Shown in pieces: positions 47,961 through 59,718 of a DNA stretch of 64,000 bases. The DNA comes from Cymbidium sinense. Lineage: Eukaryota; Streptophyta; Magnoliopsida; Asparagales; Orchidaceae. Position 1 is the stretch's first letter. Every line of letters begins with the position of its first letter. The stretch lies in NCBI GenBank assembly GCA_021442155.1, contig CM038215.1, positions 2,380,976-2,444,975 of the forward strand, in the 5' to 3' direction. The position numbers and the translations under genes are program-made. The notes under the pieces were generated by a model that saw only the letters and a program-made list of their open reading frames with translations, had not been told where the DNA came from and searched no databases.

Positions 47961-50010
47961 ATAAACTAAACTAACTAAAATAAAATAAAAATAAATAAAA
48001 TAAAATAAAAAATAAAATAAAATAAAATAAATAAAATAAACTAAATAAACAACTACCAATTTACTTAATTTTAAAAAAATAAAAAATAAAATAAAAAAAT
48101 GAAAAAAAACCTCCCAAAAAAAAAGTAACCCTAAACCCTAAACCTAAAAAAACCTACAACCCTAAACCCTAAGCCCTAAAATACAAACCACAAAACTTAC
48201 CATAAACCCTAAACCATAAACCTCACAAAACACTAAACCCTAAACCCAAAAACATAAAACCTAAACTAGACTAAATAAAAAAAAAATTAAAATAAATAAA
48301 TACACCTATATAATAAATAAAAAGTAAAATAAATAAAACTTATAAACCTAAAACTAAACCTAAACATTAAAATAAAAAATAAAAACTAAACTAAAATAAA
48401 ATAAATAAAAACCTTAACTAAACTAAAAAAGTAAAATAAACCTAAAATAAAAACTAAATGTAATATAAAAATAAAATAAATCGAAAATAAAATAAAATAA
48501 AAATTAATAAAAACCTAAACCTAAAAAAGAAACCTAAAAATAAATAAAAAAAGGCTAAACCCTAAAGTAAAAAAATAAACCTAAACCTAACATAAACAAA
48601 ATAAAATAAACCTCTAAACTAAAATAAACTAAAATAAATAAATAAACCTAAACCTAAAATAAATAAACCCTAAACAAAATAAAATAAAATAAAAAAAATA
48701 AAAGCTAAAATAAATCTAAAATAAAACCTAAAACTTAAACATAATAAAATAAAACCTAAACCTAAAATAAAAATAAAACATAAACCTAAAATTAAATTAA
48801 ATTAAAAAAACTAAAAAATAAACATAAAGCTAAACCTGGACCTAAAATAAACTAAAATAAAACCTAAACTAAAATAAGTAAACCTAAAATAAATAAACTA
48901 AAAATAAAATAAAAATAAACCTAAATAAAAATAAAAAATAAAACTAAATAAATAAATAAACTTAAACTGTGGTTTGCTTAATTTTTTTTAAAAACCTAAA
49001 CCTAAACTAAAACCCAAAACTCAAGCCCTAAAAACCCAAACCCCACTGGGCCTACTAACTGACCTGGGCCTACCCCAGGCCACTGAGCCACTCCACCTGA
49101 GCCACTGGGCCACTCCACTTAAACCTAAACTGGGCCTACTCATGAGCCATGGGCATTAAAATAAAATGACTGCACTGAGCCAGATCACTGGGCTCCACTG
49201 AACTGAGTCTTAGCCAGGCCCTAAAGGCTATCTTTGGGCCCAGGCCACTGGGCAGCATGACCTGGGCACTGGATCTTGTGCCTGAGCTATAGCTCTGGGC
49301 TTGTGACCTAAACTTAAATCTGACCAGGCCCCAAACCCTAAACCTAATCCACCCTGAAGATCTAAACTGGGCCTAAAATAATAAAAGAAAAAACTAGCCA
49401 AACTAAATAAACTTAAAATAAAATAAATAAACTTAAACCAAAATATAATAAATAAAATAAAATAAAACTAAATTAACTTAACCTAAACCTTAAAAATAAA
49501 ATAAAAAATAAAACAATCAAAATATAATAAATAAAATCTAAAATAAAAATAAAAAACCATAAAATAAAAAAAACCTAAAATAAAATAAAATAAACCTAAA
49601 ATAAAATAAAATAAAAAAATGAAAATTTAAACCTAAAAAATAAATAATAAAAAAAAAATAAATAAACAATAAAACCTAAACCTAAAAAAAAAACCTAAAA
49701 AAATAAAATGACCTAAACCTAAACTAAATAAATAAAACAAACCTCGACTTAAAATAAACTAAACCACCTAAACTAAAACTAAAATAAAATAAAATAAAAA
49801 TAATAAACTTAAACATATACTAAATAATAAAACCTAGAAATAAACCTAAAATAATAAAAACCTAAACCTATGAAAATAAATTAAAACCTAAAAATATTAA
49901 ATAAAACCTAAACCTAAAAATAAAATAAAACTAAACTAAAAAATAAACCTAAAACAAAAATAAACTAAACAAAACCTAAACTAAAATAAATAAACTAAAA
50001 CAATAAATAA

Positions 50011-50640
50011 TGATTAATCCACTAAGTGTGGTTGGCATGAATCTTTCATCTCCATTGTGTCCTATTATGTGTCAAATTCTCATTCAATTCAAGTATACTA
50101 AGGTCATTTTTTATACATGTTAACCATGTCTTTTTAGGTCTACCTCTACCTTTCTTAACATAAGACAAATCTAACCCATCTAATCTCTTAAATGGGTCAT
50201 TTGGACGCGCTTTATATGGCCAAACCATAAAGCCACTCTCTCTAATTTTATCGCCACTAGAGACTCTAAACTTTATCAAACATACACATTTCACATTTTA
50301 TCTCCAAGTGTAAAGCCACTCATCACTCTAAGCATCCTCATCTCTTGCAACACTTAGTCTCATGCTCCTCTTTTTGTTGGCCAACATTTTTATAAATCAT
50401 TGTAGGTCTAACCACCATCTATAAAATTTTCCTTAAGTTTAAGCTTTCTATCACAGAGATACATTCCTCCACTTCAACCATCCAACTTGAATTCTACTAA
50501 TAACATTTCCATCTATTTCACCATCATGTTGAACAATAGAGCCTAAATATCTGAATCGCTCACTCTTTTTAATGATTTGTTCACCTATTGTCACAACACT
50601 ACCATTATAACTTCTACAACTAAAATTACACTCTAGAAAT
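50011..50640 (-). mobile_element. LINE 3' end, copy 2 (same truncation point as copy 1)
   Basis: Second copy of the same LINE C-terminus: KIRESGFMVWPYKARPND, then LSYVKKGRGRPKKTWLTCIK and LSILELNENL, more decayed than the copy at 47291. The TTG tail is reduced to TTATT-like sequence. The 5' truncation falls at the same base of the element (AAATTACACTC followed by repeats), and the piece again lies about 80 bp before a tag (50723). Confidence 0.85.
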
Positions 50641-53600
50641 AAACAAAACTACATAAAAATAAAAATAAAAAATAAAATAAACTAAAATAAATAAAAATAA
50701 ACTCAATAAACCTAAATAGACCTGTTTACTTAACTTAAAAAAACAAAAAATTTTAAAAATTTAAAAATTTAAAAAAAAACACTAACCCTAAACCTTAAAC
50801 CATAGAACTAACCATAAACCCTAAATCCTGAACCTAAACCCTAAATTTATAAACCTAAACCACAAACCCTAAACTCTAAAACCTATAACCATATATCCTA
50901 AACCCTAAAACCCAAACCCTAAACACTAAATCCTAAATCATAAAAACCTAAAAACCTAAACCTAAACTAAATAAAGCCTAAAAATAAATAAAAAAACCTA
51001 AATGTAAATAAAATAAAAATAAAATAAACTAAAGCAAAAATAAAACCTAAGCTAAACCTAAACCTAAACCTAAAGCAAAATAAAATAAAATAAAAACTAA
51101 AAGAAAAATAAAATAAAATAAATAAAGCCTATAAACTAAAAAATAAAATAAACCTAAAAAAATAAAACCTCAATAAAATAAAAACTAAATGTAAAATAAA
51201 AATAAAATAAATCTAAAATAAAATAAAATAAAAACTAAATAGAAAACTTAAACCTAAAAAATAAACCTAAATCTAAAAATAAATAAAATAAACCTTAATA
51301 TAATAAACTAAACATAAATAAAACTAAAATAAAATAAAATAAAATAAAATAGAAAACCTAAAACTAAAAATAAAATAAAAAATGTAAACCTAAATTAAAA
51401 CCTAAACCTAAAATAAAAATAAAACCTAAACTAAGCTAAAATAAAAAATAAAACCTAAACCTAAAAATAAAATAAAATAAAAAAACTAAAAAAAATAAAC
51501 AAACATAAACCTAAAATAATTGAAATAAATGCCCAAACAAAATAAATAAACTAAAATAAACTAAATAAATAAATTAAAAATAAACCTAAATAAAATAAAG
51601 ATAAATAAACTAAAATAAATAAATAAACTAGTAAACTAAAAAACTAAACCTGGGTTTGCATGGTTTTTTTTAAAGATCCTAAACAAACCACCCTAAACCC
51701 TAAACCCCCTAAATCCTGGGCCTGAGCCTAAACTGCCACCCACCACTGGGCCTGAGCCTAAACCCCATGCCCTAGACCAAAACATAAACCCTAAACCACT
51801 GAACCCTGACACTTGACTCGGACCACTGGCTTCTCACCCAAAACAAACCTAGACTGGGACATACCTGAGCCAACCACTGACCTTACCTTAACCAGGCCCT
51901 AAACTGAGGCTGACTAGACCCTGACCACCAGCTTTGGGCCCTAGGCTAAGCCTACCCTGACCTACCAAACCTAAACCCTGGGCCCTAAACCACAAACCCT
52001 GACCATACAAATAATACTAAACCCTAAACCATTAAAATAAAAAAAACTACTAAAAAGTAAAATTTAACCTAAATAAAATAAATAAAGTTAAACTAAAACC
52101 TAAACCTAAACTAAACCTAAAATAAAATAAAAATAAAATAAAATAAAATAAAATAAATAAAAAACCTAAGAATAAAAAAACCTAGATAAAATAAAACTAA
52201 AATAAAATAAACTTAAAATAAAAAAACCAAAACCTAAAAAATAAACCTAAAATAAATAAAAATAAAACTTAAAAAAGCTAAAACCTAAAACCTAAAATAA
52301 AATAAACAAAATAAAATAAATAAAACCTAAATTAAATAAACTAAACTAAAATAAATAAAACCTAAACGTAAACCTAAAATGAATTAAACCTAAACTAAAT
52401 AAAATAAAATAAATAGAACTTAAACCTAAACCTAAACAAAAACAACACACAAAAAAAAATATAAACCTAAACCTAAACATAAAAATAAAAATAAAAACCT
52501 AAACCTAAAAAATAAAATAAAAATAAAACTCAACTAAAAATTAAAGCTAAACCTAAAAAATAAATTAAAATAAAAAAGCTACACTAAAATAAATTAATTA
52601 AACTAAATAAAAAAAGGGAACTTAAATAAAAAAAACAAAAATAAATTGAAATAAATAATAAATAAATTAAATAAACCTAAACCTACTGGTTCACTTAATT
52701 TTAAAAAATAGCTCTAAACCATAAACCCTAAAACTAAATCTAAATCATAAACCCTAAACCCTGGCCCAGACTTAAAAACCCAAACTAAACCTAAACTTTA
52801 CTAAACTTAACCTAACCACTAAATCCTAAACCAAAACCTCTAACTAGCCATAAATCAACCACTGATCCTACACTACACTCTAAACCATAAACCCTAGCTG
52901 ACATTGGACCCTAAACTTGGGCCACTAAACCCTAAACCCTAAACTAACCTCCACACCACCACCATGATATAAACTAAACCACTAACTGAGCCACAAACCA
53001 CCTAAAACTTAAACCAAAACTAAATAAAAAAGTAAAATAAATAAAGAAAATCTAAACCTAAATATAATAAAATAATAAATAAAATAAAACTCTAAAACCT
53101 AAACCTAAACCTAAAAATAAAATAAAATAAAAAATAAAAACAAACTAAAATAAAATAAATAATAACCAAAACTAAACTAAAAATTAAAATAAACCTAAGA
53201 ATAAAAAAAGCTAAATAAAATAAAATAAAATAAAATTAAATAAAAACCTAAACCTCAAAATAAATAAAAAATAAAATCTAAACTTAAAAATAAATAAAAA
53301 ATTAAACCTAAATCCTAAACTAAAAAAAAACCTAAACTTAAAAATAAAATAAAATAAAATAAACCAAAACCTAAACTAAAATAAACTAAATTAAAATAAA
53401 TAAAACCTAAAACTAAAGCTAAAATAAACTAAGCCAAAACCAAAACCTAAACTTAATAAAATAAAATAAAATAAAATAAACCTAAACCTAAACTAAAAAT
53501 AAACCAAAAATAAAAACCTAATACCCAAACCTAAAAAAATAATATAAAAACCTAACCTAAACCTAAAAATAAAAAAGAAAACCTAAACCTGAAAATTAAA

Positions 53601-54030
53601 CTAAAAATAAACCATATTAAAAAATAAACCTAAACCTAATAAATAAACTAAAATAGAAAACTTAAACTAAAATAAATAAACCTAAAATAAACTAAATAAA
53701 AATAAAAAATAAACCTAGATAAATATAAAAATAAAATAAACTCAATTAAATAGAAAATAAACTAAATAAACCTAAACATGCCAAAATCTTAAACCCTGAC
53801 CACAACCATAAACCACTAAACCCTAAACCTAAACCCTAAACCACAAACCTTCAAAACAAACTCTAAAACCTAAACCCTAAACCTTAAACCCTAAACCCTA
53901 AACCACTCTAAAAAACCACAAACCCTAAACCTTAAACCCACAAAATCTACAACCCTAAACTAAACCCCCCCCTAATCCTAACTAATCTAAACTAACCTAA
54001 ACCTTAAACCCTGAACTAACCCTAAACCCT

Positions 54031-54519
54031 AAGAATGGGTAGAAGCTTGATGACAGAAACATCATCGTCAACTAGGCTTAGTCTAGATCTAGCGGTGGTG
54101 GCAAAGGCAGAGGCGATAGTTATTATAGTGGTGGTGGGGGTTCTGGAGGTGCTGGTGGATATGGAGGTGGTGGTCGGAGCAGTGGTGGTTATGGTGGTGG
54201 GAGGAGCGATGGAGGTTATAGTCATGGTAGTGGCGGAGGAAGAGGTATAGGATATCATGGTGGATATTGCCACTCGAGAGGTGGAGGTGGTTCTGATGGG
54301 AACAAGATAAACTGAAGAGCAACCAATATGATCTACTTCTTATAGAACGGTGACTTTATGGTAAAGATGGTTCTACTTATGTAGGGCTTTTTATTTGCTC
54401 TATGTGTGCTCATTTTATATCTATATCATCATTTATGTCATAGAATCTTGGGGTGCTTCTTGGTTGATGAAATCGAAAAGAAGAAATGTTGAATTTGAAT
54501 TTGTTCTCTATTAAAAAGA
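54031..54519 (+). pseudogene. GRP mRNA 3' fragment, copy 3 (best preserved)
   Basis: Starts AAGAATGGGTAGAAGC after perfect CCCTAAA repeats. The first ~65 bases match the end of an RRM (decayed from a MNG-x-x-LDGRNITVNEAQSR-type segment, with a 1-2 base shift). From about 54098 to 54313 the frame is open: GKGRGDSYYSGGGGSGGAGG, then YGGGGRSSGGYGGGRSDGGY, SHGSGGGRGIGYHGGYCHSR and GGGGSDGNKIN-stop. The SRGGGGSDGN ending is typical of plant RRM-glycine-rich proteins. About 200 bp of 3' UTR end in CTATTAAAAAGACC. The RNA-binding domain is missing, so no function is expected. Confidence 0.82.
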
Positions 54520-54780
54520 CCTTAAACCCTAGCAAACCTAAACCATAAAACCACAAACCTAAACTAAATATAAACCTAAACCTAAACACAAACCTAAACC
54601 TAAAGCCTTAAATCATAAACCCTAAACTTTAAATCCTAAACCTTAAACCCTAAATCCCTAAGATCTAAACCTTAAAAACCACCTAAACTATAAACTAAAC
54701 TTAAACACCTTAAACCCTAAACCTAAACTAACCCTAAACCTAAAATCCAAATCCTAAACTAACCACAAACTCTAAACCTT

Positions 54781-56360
54781 GAATAAAGATGTCATTGGGG
54801 TAGATATGAAGAATGACCTAATCTAACATAGTTATGGTAAAAAGAAAATGTCTTCAAGAGACTTTCCCTTGACTATTATATATTTGAATACCCTACCCTA
54901 ACCTAAATCAAATTATAATACCATATATTATAGTATAATTCATAATCATATATTTGAGCATGTAGTGATGTGTTTTGGTTGTTATAAGATGTTTTGAAAT
55001 GTTTTAGTATATTATGTTATTGTGTCCTATATTCTAAATTAATATAAATTATAAAAATATTGATTTAATAAATTAGATGATGAATTTGGTTAAATTTGAA
55101 TTGGGAATTATGTTGTAGTACCAAGGTGTGCTACACCACTTATAGTCTAAAAGTAAAATTTTATGTTCAAAATAAATATTATATGTTGCAATAAAGTATA
55201 CCACAATATATCATAATATATTGCTATGTGCATTTTAAATTATTTTAGTATTTTATAATCATTCTATCAAGCCTACACTAGCATTATTTAGAAAAATGTT
55301 GATTTAAACTTTAAAATGGTGGAATTTGGCCAAATTCATAATAGATAGAGCATGGCATCATAATGTATTGTTTCAATTTAAAATATGTAAGTGGTATGAC
55401 TAAAATATATAGTTTTTGTTTATTTAGACTAATTTTATGATTTATTATCTTAAGCAATCCATTATGATGTGATATACAATATAATATAATATAATATGTT
55501 ATAGTGTATTATAATATAGGATAATAACATAATGTAGTATGCATTATAGCATACTATTGTTATACTACTTGTTGTTTAGTATATTTTAGTTTGTTATAGT
55601 ATGATGTAGTAGAGTTTGCACTGGTATATTTTATAAAAATACAGATTTATAGGCTGAGATGATGGGATTTGTCCAAATTTAAGGTAAATTTTAGGGAACA
55701 TCATTGGGGGTGTGTTATGGTGTGTCATTTAATCAAAAGAATGGAATTTTGCATCCAAAATAAATTTTCATTTTTCAACCAAATTTTATAATTTTTTTGC
55801 TTAAAGTGATTCATTTTAAGGTGTAATGTAAGATAATATATTATATAAAATCATATTAAAATATAACTTCACATATATATGAATGTGGTGGTGTGTTAAT
55901 AAATGTTATTGTACATTTTAGTATGTTTTACTTTTGTTATAATACATTGGGTTAAAACTCACAAAAAATGTTAATTTCAAGGTTGAGATGTAAGAATTTG
56001 GCCAAATTCATGGCACACACCAAGAAGCAACACCAAAATTATGCTATTTTGTACCATTTCTAATACAAAATTAACAATTTTACATCCAAAATGAACATTA
56101 GTCATATTTTGAGAAAATTTTGTTATTTGTTCCTTTTAAGTGATTCTAATGAGGCTTAATGTTAGACAATATATTATATTATAGAAAATTATAATATAAC
56201 ATCATATGTTATATTATAATATAGTGTGTTAATTCACACTATAATATGTTTAGCATGATATTGTATAGTTAGTTTGAGCTTGCACCATCACAAATCATAA
56301 AATGTTGATTACAATGTTAAGATGATATAATTTGAATGAATACATTGTTAAGCTTTTGGT
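54781..56360. repeat. ~330-bp AT-rich diverged tandem repeat (about 5 units)
   Basis: A segment like AAAATGTTGATTT...AGATGATGGAATTTGGCCAAATTCATG recurs at about 55045, 55293, 55637, 55963 and 56298. A companion segment TTTTGCATCCAAAATAAAT... followed by AGTGATTC-like sequence recurs at about 55155, 55741 and 56071. Spacing is about 250-345 bp. There are no open frames of note. It is unrelated to the telomere-type array that stops at 54780. Confidence 0.75.
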
Positions 56361-57000
56361 TGAGGTATTAAAGGTGTGCATAAGAGAAGAAATAAGATTT
56401 GATGACAATTCCATGTCAAGGACATGGAGGGAGATTCGCTAGGGGATCACACATGCATTAGACATGACATGTGAAGGGTCTATATCGAGGGCATAGAAAA
56501 AAATCTGTTGGGGATAAGGTTTAAATTTGATTTGATTATATGATTTGTGGAAGAAGATCTGCTGGGGATAAGAATCTATAATCCACTGATGATTAAGATC
56601 AAATCAACATTAATTTATTTTGTTTTAAATGAGGTGGAGGCATATCTGCTAGAGATATGAGCTCGAGTGCGCTGGGGATTGGGTATATGAACCATCCACT
56701 AGGGAAGTAAGTTTAGGCTATCCGCTAGGGATTGGGATTTGAGTTTGATTTCATAGATTTATTTGGGGATGTATCCACTGGAAATAAGAGTTTGATTGGA
56801 TTTCATTGATTTAGACTCTACTAGGGAGTTGGTTTAATTCGGCTCCACTAGCGAGGTTAGTTTTGAGTTTGATTTGTTTGCTTGACTTGTTTATAAATGA
56901 TTTAGGGCTACACTAGGGAGAAGGGTATGATTTAACTCCACTAGGGAAAATAAGATTGGGTTTAATTTAATTTGAGTTAATGTATGGACCCTATCGGTGT
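56361..57000. repeat. Periodic CCACTAGGGAA-type motif region
   Basis: About a dozen variants of TCCACTAGGGAAATAAG / TCTGCTGGGGATAAG occur roughly every 30-60 bp (for example near 56430, 56507, 56558, 56648, 56670, 56696, 56720, 56770, 56818, 56847, 56911 and 56938), separated by GTTTGATTTGATTT-like spacers. No coding. It may be part of the non-coding end of the adjacent gypsy element. Confidence 0.65.
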
Positions 57001-58339
57001 GTATTGGACCCCCTGAGAAGTGGCTATATAAGCCTTAATCAACCTCAAGTTTACAAATCCAAAGGCATAGTCTACTAGTCGTGGGGTAGAGCTAGCTAGC
57101 CTAAGGGGTTGCCTTTCAATGTGCAATGGTTGTGCTAGGAAGAAGGCATAGCAGACTTACATCTTCTAAAGAAGAAAATAGCCGCCAGGGTGACCTATTG
57201 GTAGCATAATAAATCAAACTTAGGCGACTCTTGAGTGATTGCCAGGGGACTTATTAACTCAAGAGTAGTCAGATACATTAAGTTTTGTTCATTAAAGATG
57301 GCTTGGGAAAAGATACCTCTAAGGGTGTCCTCTAATCCATAAGTGAATATATATTTTATTTATATATTTATGGATCTGACCGTGTGTGAGGGACCACAAG
57401 AAGGGGCTATGTCGCCTTGACCTATCACTAGGACCATGGGAGAATCTACACATCCATAGGATGGATTCTCCAACCACAGGGGTGGTTACTAAGAAAGTGG
57501 AACTATCTAAACCAATAATAACCCAGGTAGTGTCTAAATGGGATCGTAAAGGAAGTGATCCAAATATAGTGCCCATAGGGGAGGTGCTCCTAGGGGCATT
57601 ATCCTGAGCCTTGGAAAAGAAAGCTTATAGGTGTACAGTGGCCAACTCAAGGAGAAAGTGTAGCAGACTAACATTTGCCATGAGTGGTGTATCCTAAGGT
57701 GCAAAAACCAACCAACCTTTGGTGTATCCATCAACATGACTTGTGTATCCATCAGCATAGTGAGAACTAACCAACCTAAGGTGTCAGTCAGTGTGCAATG
57801 ATCAATATGGAAAGAAAACATGTAGGCTTACAACTTTTCAAGTGGAACTGATCATCAAAATAGTTTGTTGTCTGCGGGACAGATGCTATCTGACCTAGAG
57901 CAACTATTAAGCGGGGAGCCCCGAGGAAGGACTAGACCCAGACTTGAAGCAGTTAGAAAGGAAGGAGCTGCTAGGGGACTTATCCTAAACCTTAAATATA
58001 CTTGACCCAGTTAGATCACGAAGGTTAATCCAAGAAGAAAACATAGCATACTCACATCCTCTTAAATGAAGCCAACATGAGGTAGCTTACACCAGCATGT
58101 AAAACTATAACCACAAATCGGTGTGTAGTGACCAAATAAAGAAGGAAAGCGTGCGACTTACATCTACCAAAAGAAAAAAAGACCAGGGTGACACACTAGT
58201 AGGCGTGACCCAACCTAGGCATCTAAGTGAGTGTCATTTGGGGTATTATCTTAACTCAAAATAGTCCAAGATAAAAGATATTTATTTGTTTTATATGTTT
58301 TTGTGTAGTTTGTGTTTCTGTTATGTCGATGAAGGATAG
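57001..58339. repeat. Internally duplicated non-coding region beside gypsy copy A
   Basis: A segment like GTGCAATG...GAAGAAGGCATAGCAGACTTACATCTTC occurs near 57120 and, diverged, near 57633, 57790, 58010 and 58120. A second segment, GGTGACCTATTGGTAGCATA... to ACTCAAGAGTAGTC (57190-57270), returns as GGTGACACACTAGTAGGCGT... to ACTCAAAATAGTCC (58186-58265). No convincing coding region. By position it could be the 3' untranslated region or LTR of the gypsy copy that follows; no second LTR is visible to confirm this. Confidence 0.55.
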
Positions 58340-58439
58340 GATGTTGTTCGGGTTCCTTACACCTACCCTAAACATATCGTGGTTGATTCACAAAAAAGAA
58401 TACTTTTACCATGGAAGAGATTGAATTCAAAATAGAATT

Positions 58440-58790
58440 TTCATTGATGATAATTATTTTTAAACATGATTTATAATATATCTTTAAGTAGAGCCCACTT
58501 ATTGGAAGCATGGGGCGCTCTCCCTTATCCTTAATAAGCTGATAAGATCCTCCTAGGGAGGCCTTCTATAGGGCAATAAGGTCTTCCCAAGTGGGTTCAA
58601 ACTTGCCTCCCATCTTACAACGAGCAACAATCAGTCTCCTTAAAACCAAAATAAGCTCTCCTACTTGAAAAGCTCTAGGACGGACCAACTTATTGTGACC
58701 TTCAATTATTTTAGCTTTGTATAACTTGAGATTTTGACATGCCCATAGGCATCTCTCCTCCAAACCTTTGAGTTCTTCTAACCACAACTT
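58440..58790 (-). pseudogene. gypsy copy A integrase C-terminal region
   Basis: MWLEELKGLEERCLWACQNL, then LVRPRAFQVGELILVLRRLI and MGGKFEPTWEDLIAL-stop, followed by GSYQLIKDKGERPMLPISGL. This is the basic post-core domain of gypsy integrases, which ends W-x-PF-x-I-x-x-x-x-x-x-GAY-x-L in the family. Matching sequence in copy B lies at 61466-61770. Confidence 0.78.
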
Positions 58791-58979
58791 GGCATTCTAC
58801 TCTATTGTGATCTTGCTACTCATAGCTATCCTTAGTGATGAGAGTTGAACTTTTAATGGTAGAATGGCTTCGGGCCCATACACTAAGGAGAAAGGAGTAA
58901 ATTGAGTTGGAGTTCTATATGTGGTCTAGTAGACCAATAAGGCTTTAACTAACTACTCATGCCACTATCGCTTATTGTT

Positions 58980-59460
58980 ATCGAGTGTCTTCTTTAGTAT
59001 TTTGATGAGAGTTTTATTTTAAGCTTTTGCTAAGATGTTTTCCCTCAGGTAGTTGATGATAGAATATCTTCAATCAATGTTATGTCTTCAAGCAAAGTTA
59101 TTGATCTTGGTTCTCTTGAATGTAGTACCATTATCAGATATAATTCATCGAGGTACTTTGAACCTATATACGATATGGTTCTAAAAATACTAGAGTACAT
59201 ATTGAGTTGTGACCTCTCTGAGCATAATCACCTTCACCCATTTGGAAAAGCAATCAGTAGCAGCTAAGATGAACTGATGACCCTTGGAAGAATAAGAATT
59301 TATCAGACCCACTATGTCGGTACCCCAACACTCAAATGACCATGAGGCCAATGTTGGATGTAGATTGCTGGGTGGTTGGTGTAGGAACACACCATGTATT
59401 TGACATTAGTGGCATCGCCTAGCCATATCCATGCAATCTTTGATCATCGATGGCAATAGT
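58980..59460 (-). pseudogene. gypsy copy A integrase core
   Basis: DMARRCH-stop-CQIHGVFLHQPP is the zinc-binding H2C2 end (one stop). HPTLASWSFECWGTDIVGLI supplies the first catalytic Asp and KGHQFILAATDCFSKWVKVI the following strand. After a frameshift, IISDNGTTFK gives the second Asp, and LRENILAKA-stop-NKTLIK the Glu. In the family these residues perform 3' processing and strand transfer. Broken by shifts near 59190 and several stops. Confidence 0.8.
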
Positions 59461-59718
59461 ATCCAAATATCTTGATCTTGGCTTTCATCTTCATACTGGA
59501 TTAGTTGGCTCCACATAATCTTGAGTGTACCTCAGTCATGATCTTATGGGCTTCATGCTTGTCTAAATAATGTAACGACATTTGATTGAAAGACCACTAG
59601 TATAAGCCACCATCCAAAATAGCATAGAAAAGTGCTCTTTGCTTCATCTGATGGGCTTGGGACTTGTCCTGAGGTAGTTTGCCTTTATTTAGGTAATCCA
59701 TGAATGGTTGCCTCCAAT

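Larger units (their letters stand above)
42870..54780 (+). repeat. Telomere-derived higher-order repeat array, block B
   Basis: Continuation of block A beyond the LINE, in the same orientation. The tag recurs at 44016, 45244, 45717 (degenerate), 48058, 48971, 50723, 51653 (degenerate) and 52687. Several post-tag segments differ from block A. At 43020-43300, 44340-44520, 49000-49380, 51680-52020 and 52740-53000 the CCCTAAA words are mixed with CTGAGCC, CACTGGGCC and CCTGGGCC words, raising G+C. Cargo within the block: GRP copies at 45956 and 54031, LINE 3' ends at 47291 and 50011. The array ends at 54780 after CTCTAAACCTT. Confidence 0.85.

Noticed and set aside
54035..54250. Val/Glu-rich plus-strand frame of 71 codons
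   Set aside because: It is the wrong reading frame of the Gly-rich (GGT/GGA) GRP coding sequence, as is the Thr/Ser-rich frame on the other strand at 54022-54273.
21776..54780. CRISPR-like array
   Set aside because: The repeats are 7-bp telomere-type words without equal spacers; the tag spacing of 0.9-1.8 kb is irregular and the context is a plant nuclear genome.
57319..57821. Frames of 70-95 codons on both strands beside gypsy copy A
   Set aside because: They overlap each other on opposite strands, lie in duplicated non-coding DNA and have no recognisable domain.
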